Assembly: GCA_964403185.1 (NCBI GenBank)
Contig: CAYOFK010000140.1
Span: 1-7,699, forward strand
Direction of reading: 5' to 3'
DNA: 7,699 nucleotides
Source: CAYOFK01 sp964403185
Lineage (GTDB): Bacteria > Bacteroidota > Bacteroidia > Bacteroidales > VadinHA17
The number at the start of each line of letters is the position of its first letter. The first letter of the stretch is position 1. Below the pieces are notes generated by a model. That model made no database searches, was not told where the DNA came from, and worked only from the letters and a program-made list of their open reading frames with translations. The translations under genes were made by a program, and so were the position numbers. Shown one piece after another: positions 1 to 7,278 of this stretch.

Positions 1-195
1 CCCGGGCCAGCGTTCCTGGTGTTCAGGAGACAGACTTCGAACCATTACCCTGATTTTGTATCCACGGGATAACAGCTCAAATACCAGTCTTCCTCCAATA
101 TATCCGGTAGCGCCGGTTACCAGTATGATCCCAAGTTCAGGTTTTGGAACCGTTGGAAGATCATCACAAATTGATTCTTTGTCATACCACTTCAT
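1..195 (-). CDS. NAD(P)-binding SDR / NmrA-like protein, N-terminal part, cut by the left edge
   Basis: The first 65 codons of a gene that reads leftward and leaves the window. The protein begins MKWYDKESICDD; after a short leader of about 20 residues comes a beta strand (GIILV) followed by TGATGYIGG at about residues 29-37. This is the glycine-rich TGxxGxxG dinucleotide-binding loop of extended or atypical short-chain dehydrogenases, and it is followed by the usual helix (RLVFELLSRGY) and second strand (KIRVMVR). The arginine after the second strand (VMVR) suggests NADP(H) preference, as in NmrA/YbjT-like proteins. I chose the ATG at 195 because an in-frame TAG lies seven codons upstream and no other start intervenes; no Shine-Dalgarno sequence is visible. 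Substrate and function cannot be told from this fragment: NmrA-like, DUF2867-like and nucleoside-sugar epimerase relatives all fit. The Rossmann assignment is firm; the subfamily is a guess. Confidence 0.85.
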   Translation of the reverse strand, partial: MKWYDKESICDDLPTVPKPELGIILVTGATGYIGGRLVFELLSRGYKIRVMVRSLSPEHQERWPG

Positions 196-235
196 GGCCG
201 GTATGGTCTGGTTCTATTTATTGGTTAAAAGGATA

Positions 236-266
236 ATAATATAGATAATTTCATTTGAAATTTCAA
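236..266 (-). promoter_or_regulatory. possible Bacteroidota-type promoter for the SDR gene, with an internal palindrome
   Basis: On the minus strand a TTG (264-266) and TATATTAT (236-243) are separated by 20 bases, near the spacing of the Bacteroides -33 TTTG and -7 TAnnTTTG elements; the -7 match is partial. Between them lies a perfect inverted repeat, AATTTC-ATTT-GAAATT (247-262), placed where an operator would be. The start codon is about 40 bases downstream. The promoter call is inference; the palindrome is seen directly. Confidence 0.25.
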
Positions 267-411
267 CCCGGTATCCGTAATTAAAATTAGTCTGAGGAGA
301 TCCCTCGCCATTAATAAAGCTATGCAGTATAACAAAATAAACTCAAATAGCGAAGATTTTTAATTATCAATTATTTAAATTCAACTTAAATCAGTGTATG
401 GGACCAACAAA

Positions 412-580
412 TCAGCCATCTTCCCCAGATGGTGCTGAACAGTCACGAAATTTGTCATCCCGGTGGCAACCGGAGGATCTCCAATGGAACAGCAAGACTC
501 GGGAGCTAAGTTCCCGGACTTACCGGCCATAACACTTACGGTCTGCCTGCCGCCGGTGCAGGGTCTCCCCTGAACACCGG
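412..580 (-). other. GC-rich hairpin cluster directly downstream of lysA, function unknown
   Basis: This stretch is clearly more GC-rich than the AT-rich sequence on its left and carries at least four inverted repeats in 170 bases. On the plus strand: TCAGC-CATCT / AGATG-GT-GCTGA (412-438); CCGGT-GGCA-ACCGG (460-473); GGAACAGC / GCT-AA-GTTCC (486-514); and CCGGTG-CAGGG-TCTC-CCCTG-AA-CACCGG (553-580). Three of the four share one layout, two stacked helices with a two-base bulge on the same (plus 3') side. The third competes with CGGGA (500-504) pairing to TCCCG (512-516). It would be transcribed as the 3' UTR of the lysC-lysA message. It could be a 3' UTR structure, a small RNA or a dispersed palindromic repeat; I recognise no named RNA family. 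A 69-codon open frame crosses it but looks incidental. Confidence 0.45.
553..580 (-). terminator. strong hairpin after the lysA stop, possible terminator or 3'-end stabiliser
   Basis: An 11-bp stem (6+5 bp, two-base bulge) capped on the minus strand by a GAGA tetraloop, which is of the stable GNRA type. It begins 6 bases past the lysA stop codon. No U-tract follows on the minus strand (the next bases are CGGCAGGCAG), so it does not meet the classic rho-independent pattern. A role in 3'-end protection or processing is equally likely. Confidence 0.35.
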
Positions 581-586
581 AGGTCG

Positions 587-1753
587 TCACAGATCGTCTG
601 AATACACCACCCGTGCAGGATCCCGGAGGTTATAGTTGAAAGACATAACCTGGCCGTAAGCGCCGGTGCTACGTATGATGACCCTGTCGTTGCGTGCGGT
701 CACCGGAAGCAACACGTCCTTACCCAGAAAATCAGTAGTTTCACAAATGGGGCCTACGATATCATACAGCACTCCCTCCCCTGCCGGAGGGTTTGGTTTT
801 GAAATGTTGGTGATCCGGTGATGAGAACGGTACAGTGCCGGCCGTATCAACTCTGTCATCCCGGCGTCCAGGATCACAAAATCTTTTTTACGGCCTTTTT
901 TAATATACATAACGGTGGAGATCAGGCTCCCCATCTGTCCCACAACAGAGCGTCCCAACTCAAAATGTACTTCCTGGTCTTTCATTGGTTTGAGACTATT
1001 ATATATCGTTTCAAAATAACTTTTGAAATCCGGAACCGGATGCTCATCAGGTTGGTGATAGTCGATGCCCAGCCCCCCGCCAAGGTTCAGAACAGGAAGC
1101 AAAAAGCCCCGGTTAATAAACCAGGCATTGATCTCATTGATGCGTTGGCATAAAAGGCCAAAGGTTTCCATATTGGTGATCTGGGATCCGATATGAAAAT
1201 GCAATCCGGTAAGTTCCAATTTACGCAATCCGGGGATCAGTCTCAGAATTTCTTCAAGCTCCCACTGATGGATGCCAAACTTATTTTCCTCCATTCCGGT
1301 GGTGATGTACACATGTGTATTCCCATTTACATCCGGATTGATGCGTAAGGCGATACGGGCCGTCAGATCATGTTCCACGGCCAACTGATTGAGCACCACC
1401 AGTTCCTGTTCAGATTCACAGTTGAAACATCCGATATTTCCACAAAGTCCTGTGGCGATCTCTGCATCCGTTTTTCCCACACCTGCAAAATATATCCCCG
1501 CCGGATCAAAACCTGTGTTGAGCGCTTTTTGCACCTCATTACCACTTACACAATCCGCACCAAGACCCGCATCTCTGATAATTGTCAGGATGCGATCGTT
1601 GGAATTGGCTTTCATGGCATAATGTACATGATATTGGTAACGTTCTGATTCCTTCCTCAACCGGTCCAGGGTCTCCCTTAGCAGGTCCAGGTCGTAAAAG
1701 TAAAAAGGAGTAGGTAATGACTCCAGCTTCTTGTTATATTTCAGTAGTTGCAT
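587..1753 (-). CDS. lysA: diaminopimelate decarboxylase
   Basis: Converts meso-2,6-diaminopimelate to L-lysine and CO2, the last step of lysine synthesis; a cytosolic, PLP-dependent, fold-type III (alanine-racemase-like) enzyme, active as a dimer. With the start chosen here the protein has 388 residues, usual for the family. Visible motifs in order: YAMKAN (45-50) with Lys48 as the PLP Schiff-base lysine; HFHIGSQ (185-191); the phosphate-binding GGGLGIDY (225-232); ELGRS (265-269), where many relatives have EPGR; GPICETTD (334-341) with the conserved Cys337 donated across the dimer; and GAYG (364-367) near the C-terminus. The frame stays open upstream to a TTG at 1795, but the ATG at 1753 gives the normal N-terminus (PTPFYFYDLDLL by residue 25) and a 20-base overlap with lysC, indicating translational coupling. 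No Shine-Dalgarno is seen. It is the second gene of a lysC-lysA operon. Confidence 0.96.
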   Translation of the reverse strand: MQLLKYNKKLESLPTPFYFYDLDLLRETLDRLRKESERYQYHVHYAMKANSNDRILTIIRDAGLGADCVSGNEVQKALNTGFDPAGIYFAGVGKTDAEIATGLCGNIGCFNCESEQELVVLNQLAVEHDLTARIALRINPDVNGNTHVYITTGMEENKFGIHQWELEEILRLIPGLRKLELTGLHFHIGSQITNMETFGLLCQRINEINAWFINRGFLLPVLNLGGGLGIDYHQPDEHPVPDFKSYFETIYNSLKPMKDQEVHFELGRSVVGQMGSLISTVMYIKKGRKKDFVILDAGMTELIRPALYRSHHRITNISKPNPPAGEGVLYDIVGPICETTDFLGKDVLLPVTARNDRVIIRSTGAYGQVMSFNYNLRDPARVVYSDDL

Positions 1754-3077
1754 GTTTTTTACTGACTGCGAACAATCGTTTATGTAAATTGTCAATGGCT
1801 CTCTGCTTATCGGCTGTTTTTACAACTAAAGAGATGTTGTTCAGACTTCCTCCATAGGAGATCATCCGTACCGGAACTTTTTCCAGTGCCTTGAGTATGG
1901 CGCTGGCCATTCCGGTTTCTTCAGCCATAAAATCCCCGACCACACAAATAATGGACTGATCAAGGGCATAATCCACTTCACCAAAGGTCTTGAGTGCTTC
2001 CAGGATCGCCTCCAGGTTGGCAGCATCATCAATTGTTAAAGACACCGAGACTTCCGATGTTGATATTATGTCAATGGGGGTTTTGTAGTCTTCGAAAACC
2101 TGGAATACTTTACGTAAAAATCCATAAGCCATTAACATGCGCCCGGAACGGATGCGGAGGACGATGATGCCATCCTTGGTTGCCACTGATTTTATTCTGT
2201 CATTGGTTGAATTACTGCTGATCAGAGTACCTTCTCCATCCGGCTTCATGGTATTCTTAATCCTCAAAGGAATGGTATATTTCTGTGCCGGGAACACTGA
2301 TTTGGGATGCAGAATGCGTGCTCCGAAATAAGATAATTCGGCTGCTTCTTTATAACTTAGTTCTGATATTGTACGTGTTCCCTTAACAAGTTCCGGATCT
2401 ATGGTATGCATGCCTGTGGTATCGGTCCATATCTGTATTTCTCCCGCATTGATAGCTGCACCAAGGATACTTGCCGTATAATCACTTCCTCCCCTGCCAA
2501 GTGTGTCCATAGTTCCATAAAAGTTTTTACAAACAAAACCCTGTGTGATGAACAACCTCTCACCGGGATATTTTGCCAGCATGCGCTGCAAATTCTCGCG
2601 GATGTACAACATATCAGGTTCTCCTTCTTTGTCTGTCCGTATAAAATCAAATGCATCAAGTAATACGGAGCTGGCTCCCAGATAATCCAGGTATAATTCA
2701 AATAATTTTGTTGACAGGTACTCTCCCTTTGTGATGATAGTTTTTGCCTGTTCATGGCCGGGATCCGGAACGCATAATTTCTCCAGTCCGGTCATAAAGG
2801 CTTTCAGGAACAATGCAGGTTTGGCACTATATTTACCTGATCCAAACAGATCTGAAATGGTGTTTTGATACCGGGTATTCAACAGTTCAATCAGTAATCC
2901 GGCTTCCTGTAACCGGTATGCTTTCAGTTCATTCACCACATCATACAAAAGATTTGTTGTGCCTGAAAATGCTGATAGTACAACTATTTTCGGATTATCA
3001 GAAAGAATAATTTCTGCAACGCGTTTAAAATTATCCGGTGTCCCAAGGGAGGTTCCTCCAAATTTTAATACATCCAT
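1734..3077 (-). CDS. lysC: aspartate kinase (monofunctional, with C-terminal ACT domains)
   Basis: Phosphorylates L-aspartate with ATP to 4-phospho-L-aspartate, the entry step to lysine, diaminopimelate, threonine and methionine. 447 residues. The amino-acid-kinase domain comes first: KFGGTS (5-10) at the N-terminus, SAFSGTTN (35-42), GEYLS (118-122), TLGRGGSDYTA (192-202) and IWTDTTG (216-222) followed by IDPELV. Two ACT modules follow, about 305-370 and 375-440, the second with the typical ISYGGSLNNISLVV (406-419). ACT domains in this family bind the feedback effector, commonly lysine; which amino acid acts here cannot be read from sequence. There is no homoserine dehydrogenase domain, so it is not a ThrA-type fusion. 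The ATG at 3077 places KFGGTS at the usual position. Its 3' end overlaps lysA by 20 bases. Only about 105 bp separates it from the divergent ACT-protein gene, and I see no lysine riboswitch, for which the leader is too short. Confidence 0.96.
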   Translation of the reverse strand: MDVLKFGGTSLGTPDNFKRVAEIILSDNPKIVVLSAFSGTTNLLYDVVNELKAYRLQEAGLLIELLNTRYQNTISDLFGSGKYSAKPALFLKAFMTGLEKLCVPDPGHEQAKTIITKGEYLSTKLFELYLDYLGASSVLLDAFDFIRTDKEGEPDMLYIRENLQRMLAKYPGERLFITQGFVCKNFYGTMDTLGRGGSDYTASILGAAINAGEIQIWTDTTGMHTIDPELVKGTRTISELSYKEAAELSYFGARILHPKSVFPAQKYTIPLRIKNTMKPDGEGTLISSNSTNDRIKSVATKDGIIVLRIRSGRMLMAYGFLRKVFQVFEDYKTPIDIISTSEVSVSLTIDDAANLEAILEALKTFGEVDYALDQSIICVVGDFMAEETGMASAILKALEKVPVRMISYGGSLNNISLVVKTADKQRAIDNLHKRLFAVSKKHATTEI

Positions 3078-3182
3078 ATACCTGTATGTTTCAAAGGCCC
3101 TAAGATAAAGATCGTATTTTTTTCAAAGAAATTTATCATAAATAAAAACATTTTTTTAACATTGTGTTAAATTTTAAACACT
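3078..3182. promoter_or_regulatory. divergent AT-rich promoter region between lysC and the ACT-domain gene
   Basis: This 105-bp spacer must hold the start signals for both the lysC-lysA operon (minus) and the 3183 gene (plus). For lysC, a TTTG on the minus strand (in TTCTTTGAAA, about 3122-3130) lies 16 bases from TATCTTAG, a partial match to the Bacteroidota TAnnTTTG element, with shorter spacing than usual. For the plus gene, TAAATTTTA resembles a -7 box but I find no matching TTTG upstream. An 18-bp imperfect palindrome (3164-3181, arms GTGTT and AACAC) ends one base before the plus-strand ATG. Assignment as a control region follows from the divergent layout; the individual boxes are weak. 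Confidence 0.4.
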
Positions 3183-3851
3183 ATGCATACCATATCCGAA
3201 GCCGTCAGTAAAATCATATTCCAATCACCTTTCCTTGAGGAAGCACTTGCAGACGGTCTGATAAATGTGTCTTCTCTGGCCAGAAGGATATGCCCTGACG
3301 TAAAACAACTGCTGGGCAAACCGGTAAAGGAAGGGGCGGTAATTATGGCTATTAACCGTTTAGAACCCACCTATTATAATAAGATCAATCTTGGCATAAA
3401 AGATTTCGTAACCAATCTCGGTGATTTTACAGTCCGGTCAAATCTCATGGATTACACCTTCAGGAACAGCCAGGGATTAAGAAGGAAACAATCCCTCTTA
3501 TTAAAGCATCTTGAGGAGCATATGAGTAGTTTTTTTACTTTTTCACTTGGTATCAGGGAAACAACCATTATCGTCAGCGCCTCGCACGAGTCGTTAATGG
3601 ATGAGCTTTTTAAATCTGAACAGCTGGTCAGCAAGAAAAAAAACCTGTCAACCATCACCATGCAACTGCCTGTGGAAAACACTGAGATATCAGGATTTTA
3701 TTATTTCATACTGAAAAACCTGGCCTGGGATGGCATCAACATTCTTGAGGTGATATCCACTACCAACGAATTCACGGTAGTGGTCAATGATGACGCGGTA
3801 CACCGTGCATTTTCCATCCTTTTTAAACTAAAGATCCATCAAAAGGCATGA
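3183..3851 (+). CDS. small ACT-domain protein divergent from lysC, possible amino-acid-responsive regulator
   Basis: 222 residues, no signal peptide or membrane segment. The N-terminal part (1-60) is helical, and ALADGLINVSSLARRI followed by a conserved-looking LLGKPVKEGAVIMAI resembles a small helix-turn-helix or dimerisation domain, though no standard family is clear. The C-terminal part (about 115-218) alternates strands and helices in the order expected of ACT modules: STITMQLPV strand (156-164), helix ISGFYYFILKNLAWDG (169-184), strands INILEVIS (185-192) and EFTVVVND (196-203), then a helix AVHRAFSILFKL. This resembles the second ACT domain of aspartokinase, but no kinase motifs (KFGGTS, GRGGSDYT) are present, so it is not a kinase despite the likely similarity-based label. 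It is read divergently from lysC, and the AsmA-like gene follows 69 bases downstream on the same strand. A sensor or regulator of the lysine operon is my inference; an aspartokinase accessory subunit is the alternative. Confidence 0.75.
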   Translation: MHTISEAVSKIIFQSPFLEEALADGLINVSSLARRICPDVKQLLGKPVKEGAVIMAINRLEPTYYNKINLGIKDFVTNLGDFTVRSNLMDYTFRNSQGLRRKQSLLLKHLEEHMSSFFTFSLGIRETTIIVSASHESLMDELFKSEQLVSKKKNLSTITMQLPVENTEISGFYYFILKNLAWDGINILEVISTTNEFTVVVNDDAVHRAFSILFKLKIHQKA

Positions 3852-3920
3852 TCTCTTCGTCTATAATGACGCTTTTTCGTAATTTTAATTTCCACAGAAG
3901 ATCACAGTACACCATATTCA

Positions 3921-5694
3921 ATGAACCGGAAAATCTCAAATATCAGGCTCCGCGCCGGGCCATCAATACTTAAGAAAATTGTCAGGATCACAGCTTTTGT
4001 TTTCCTTGGTATTTTTTTGATTCTCCTGATCCTGACAAGTTTTCTTTCAATTAGAAAAGATCATTTCGGCAGTAAGATATTATTGGCAGTTAATAATAAA
4101 ATTCAGGGGGAACTGGTATTTAATGATCTCAGATTTAGTCCGTTTTATCAATTTCCAAATATCTCGGTAATCCTTAAGGATGCCGCTTTATATGAACAAC
4201 CGAAGTCTGAAAATGATTCCGGGAAATTGCCTGTCGGCCGGTTTGAGAAGATCCAGTGCACTATTGATATAAAAGCTCTGATCCGGGGAGATGTGAATAT
4301 TTCAAAGATCCTGGTCGCTAACGGAAGCATCTTTGCGCATAAATATTCAGATTCCACGTTCAATTTCATTAACGCCTTCAGACCGGAGAACCGGGCCGGC
4401 ATCATTGTTTCAGGAAGAAAATCAAACCGGGGGGTGGTGGAAACAAATTCCGGTAAAACAGACAAAACCGGGATAAACCTGGATCTGAAGTCGATATTTC
4501 TGAAAAACCTGAACATGGTCTTCCTGGATCATACAACTGACAGACACTCCGAAATTGATATCAGGAACTTAAGGACGTCTTTCAGATACACCCCGGAGGA
4601 GATCAACAGTGATGTTCATGCCTCTTTACGGATCACAAGTTTTGCCCTGTCAGAAGAATTAGTCATAAAGGACATGGGAATAGGCCTGAACTCAACCATA
4701 CAAATAGACCGTATTGAAAGCCTGATCAGATTTGTGAGAAGTGATTTAACAATAGGAAAGACACAATTCAACATGCAGGGAACGGCAAGATACGGGGCCA
4801 ATAGTTCCATTGATCTTCAGTTGGATGGTTCTGATGAGGATCTCAGCTTTTTCAGCATCTTCCTGAGTCAGGAAGGTTTAAAGAATTTAACAGTTGGGGA
4901 TATATATTTCAGGGGAACAGTAAGCGGGGAGCCCGGCAAGGGCATTCCAAATATAGAATGTCAGTTTGGGATTGAAGACATGCGGATGCTGATTCCCAAA
5001 TCGGGTCTCTACATTGAGAATACAGAGTTAAACGGATTTTTCAGTTCCGGGGTTAAAACAGATCTTTCAGATGCCTTCCTGCGAATTGACACTCTAAGAT
5101 CCTCTCTTCCCGGCGGGCATATTTACGGCTCGCTTTCAATCAGGAATTTCAAACAGCCTTCATTGAATTACCGGCTTGATATAAAAACCAATATTGCAGG
5201 ATTTGACGATGTTTTTAACCTGAAAAATGTTGCCAATCTTAAAGGTTTGATACATTTTGAGAATACATTTTCAGGACAACTTAGTTCTGATTCAGTCTGG
5301 ACTCCGGATGAACGTTCACAGGCCTCTGTCATCTTCGACAGTATTTCGTTCAGCATCCCGGATATTATTGAAATGGATCACATTCACGGACAGCTTTACG
5401 GAAACATTGATTCAATTGAAATTAAGGACCTTGATATCAGATCAGGAAGCAGCGATGTACTCATTAACGGACATCTCAATGGAATATCGCAGCTAATACT
5501 GGATCGCAACAAGTCCATATCAGCGGACCTGAGGATTATTTCCGGCAATTTCGACCTGCCCGGCACTCTCTCCTTTTTACCAAGGCTCCAATGGACCTTT
5601 CCATACCAAATAAAGGATATGGACCTCAACGTTGAGCTCTCTTCCACCAAAACTGCTCTCATTGAATTTAACAGAACCCCTGAAATCCTCTTCA
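3921..5694 (+). CDS. AsmA-like membrane-anchored protein, 5' part (residues 1-591), interrupted by an assembly gap
   Basis: The N-terminal 591 residues of a protein whose remainder lies at 5795-7198. A short, basic cytoplasmic tail (RKISNIRLR, then KK at 18-19) precedes one hydrophobic helix at about 20-44 (VRITAFVFLGIFLILLILTS), so the long remainder should lie in the periplasm, anchored in the inner membrane. The rest is strand-rich, with repeats of the type GDVNISKILVANGSIFAHK and NGFFSSGVKTDLSDAFLRIDTL, typical of AsmA/TamB-like proteins that form elongated lipid-groove bridges between the membranes. AsmA relatives are linked to outer-membrane and phospholipid homeostasis; the exact role here is inferred. 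The start at 3921 is favoured because the membrane anchor follows at once and no other Met occurs for over 150 residues; the Shine-Dalgarno is weak or absent. A frame running through the Ns to 5918 is false: the true frame after the gap is different. In-frame joining is explained at the gap entry. Confidence 0.85.
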
Positions 5695-5849
5695 NNNNNN
5701 NNNNNNNNNNNNNNNNNNNNNNNNNNNNNNNNNNNNNNNNNNNNNNNNNNNNNNNNNNNNNNNNNNNNNNNNNNNNNNNNNNNNNNNNNNNNNNTCTTCC
5801 ACCAAAACTGCTCTCATTGAATTTAACAGAACCCCTGAAATCCTCTTCA
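5640..5849. other. artificial scaffold gap: 100 Ns flanked by two identical 55-bp contig ends
   Basis: Bases 5695-5794 are exactly 100 Ns, the usual placeholder for a gap of unknown size. The 55 bases before it (5640-5694, starting TCTTCCACCAAAACTGC) are identical to the 55 bases after it (5795-5849). Deleting 155 bases (one copy plus the Ns) makes the coding frame continuous: SSTKTALIEF...EILF leads straight into NIQYLEGTLQ. The two contigs therefore overlap rather than being separated, and the gene is intact in the organism. A true 55-bp tandem repeat is less likely, because keeping both copies would need an in-frame filler of unknown sequence. Confidence 0.92.
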
Positions 5850-7198
5850 ATATCCAGTATCTTGAAGGGACTCTTCAAAACCTGCTCAATCCGGCTACCA
5901 TCACCAACGGATATTTAAGACTAGGAGAAAAAGACAGTGTCCTTAATCTGGAATTCACCGGTTTTGAAATACAAGTTGCCGGAAGTAAAATAAGGGCCGG
6001 AGCGGATCTGCGAATTGCGCCCAACCGGGATCTTGAATTGGATCTGAATGTCATTGCTGAGAATTTGAATCCCGGGAAGATCTTTTACAAGGAACCTCCG
6101 GACAGTTTCCCCAACATCCTTTACAGTAGAATTGACGGAGATTTTAACGGCACTCTTCATTTAGCAAAAGACACTGCTTTCATGCTCACCTCAATTGACC
6201 TGGCATCAGGCAATCTAAAATATACAGGGCCACGGGATACAATTGATATTCAAACACTGCATCTGAACATGGATAAAAAGCCATCCAAGCTTCCCCGGGG
6301 CATAAATCCTCTGGCGTTTTTAACCGCCAAATTCAAATTGGGAGCACAGTCGATTCATTCCAGGCATTTTACGGTCGATGATGTGGAATACCAAATCGAT
6401 GCGGAAGATGGGATATACACCATCATTCCACTTCGATCAAGGTTTTTTAATAAACCCGGTAGCGGTACGTTCACAATAGCACCATTTGCCAGGCCTTTTT
6501 GGTGTCACATTGAATACGCTGTAGAACAATTCCGGATTGAAGACCTGCTGTCCCCATTCAGGGAAGATCCGAATCTTTCAGGCCCCATGGATTTTAGTGT
6601 TGTTATGAATTTTCAGGGATCAAACCTGGACACTATTTTAACAACAATGAATGCTGATATACATCTGAAAGGGCAGGATCTGAGATTTAGGGGTTTGGAT
6701 ATTGACAAGTTTATAAACAGGTTTAAACGAAGTCAGAATTTCAATCTTGTGGATGTTGGAGCAGTACTACTGGCCGGACCTGTTGGTTTGGCGATTACAA
6801 AGGGCAGTGATTATGCAAGTATCTTTGTAGCCAATCCAGGTGAATCCTCTCAAATTACTGAAATAATATCTGATTATACATTCAGAAACGGAAGGCTGGA
6901 ATTGTCAGATGTAGCATTTGCAACAGAAAAAAACAGGATTGCCGCTAAAGGATGGTTCAATTTCATTTCAGACAGTCTGGACGTTACAATTGGTGTAATT
7001 AATCCCAGCGGATGTGAAATACTCAGTCAACAGGTTTACGGCCCTCTTAAAGAACCAGAACTTGGAGATTTGCAAATCATTGCCAAATTATTCGCTCCGG
7101 TAACCAATCTTTTCAAAGCTGCATTAGGTTTTAAATGTAAGCCATTCTACACGGGAAAACTCAAACATCCTGAAGCTTCAGGGAAAGAGAAGAAATAA
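5795..7198 (+). CDS. AsmA-like protein, 3' part with the AsmA C-terminal domain (residues 574-1040 of the joined protein)
   Basis: Continuation of the gene at 3921. The frame is open from the first base after the Ns; its first 18 codons repeat the end of the 5' part, and it ends in TAA at 7196-7198. With the overlap collapsed the whole protein has 1040 residues, in the usual range for Bacteroidota AsmA-like proteins. Strand-rich repeats continue up to about residue 830. The AsmA C-terminal domain then covers about 835-1035: GSNLDTILTTMNADIHLKG, a short helical segment LDIDKFINRFKRSQ, the hydrophobic VGAVLLAGPVGLAITKG (about 894-910), ITEIISDYTFRNGRLEL, and EKNRIAAKGWFNF, the typical 'N-R-(I/V)-A-x-x-G' strand. 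It closes with FKCKPFYTGKLKHP. No start codon is needed here; a TTG at 6038 should not be taken as a separate gene. The C-terminal domain supports the AsmA assignment; the cellular role (envelope or lipid transport) is from the family. Confidence 0.88.
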   Translation, partial: SSTKTALIEFNRTPEILFNIQYLEGTLQNLLNPATITNGYLRLGEKDSVLNLEFTGFEIQVAGSKIRAGADLRIAPNRDLELDLNVIAENLNPGKIFYKEPPDSFPNILYSRIDGDFNGTLHLAKDTAFMLTSIDLASGNLKYTGPRDTIDIQTLHLNMDKKPSKLPRGINPLAFLTAKFKLGAQSIHSRHFTVDDVEYQIDAEDGIYTIIPLRSRFFNKPGSGTFTIAPFARPFWCHIEYAVEQFRIEDLLSPFREDPNLSGPMDFSVVMNFQGSNLDTILTTMNADIHLKGQDLRFRGLDIDKFINRFKRSQNFNLVDVGAVLLAGPVGLAITKGSDYASIFVANPGESSQITEIISDYTFRNGRLELSDVAFATEKNRIAAKGWFNFISDSLDVTIGVINPSGCEILSQQVYGPLKEPELGDLQIIAKLFAPVTNLFKAALGFKCKPFYTGKLKHPEASGKEKK

Positions 7199-7278
7199 TT
7201 AATTTTTCCGACACTTCCAGCCGTGCCTGCCGGCCTTTAGATTTACATTTAAATAATTCTTAATAGTTTTAAAAGAAA

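Noticed and set aside
56..244. 62-codon plus-strand open frame
   Set aside because: It is the antisense shadow of the SDR gene, whose minus-strand translation carries the clear TGATGYIGG motif.
412..580. Cobalamin or other metabolite riboswitch, or an integron attC site
   Set aside because: The GC-rich hairpin segment lacks B12-box-like sequence and the attC core sites (GTTRRRY / RYYYAAC in the right arrangement), and it lies after, not before, a gene on the transcribed strand.
381..590. 69-codon open frame on the minus strand overlapping the lysA stop by four bases
   Set aside because: ATGA-type overlap looks operonic, but the protein has no recognisable domain, its composition follows the hairpin-rich GC segment, and the inverted repeats explain the sequence better.
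2399..2755. 118-codon minus-strand frame inside lysC
   Set aside because: Out-of-frame shadow of the aspartokinase coding sequence, which has all family motifs.
3078..3182. Lysine riboswitch upstream of lysC
   Set aside because: The spacer is only 105 bp, AT-rich and shared by two promoters; the roughly 170-nt lysine aptamer cannot fit and none of its helices are seen.
5396..5918. Open frames running through the N stretch on either strand
   Set aside because: They exist only because Ns are translated as unknown residues; the true coding frame changes across the gap, as the duplicated 55 bp shows.
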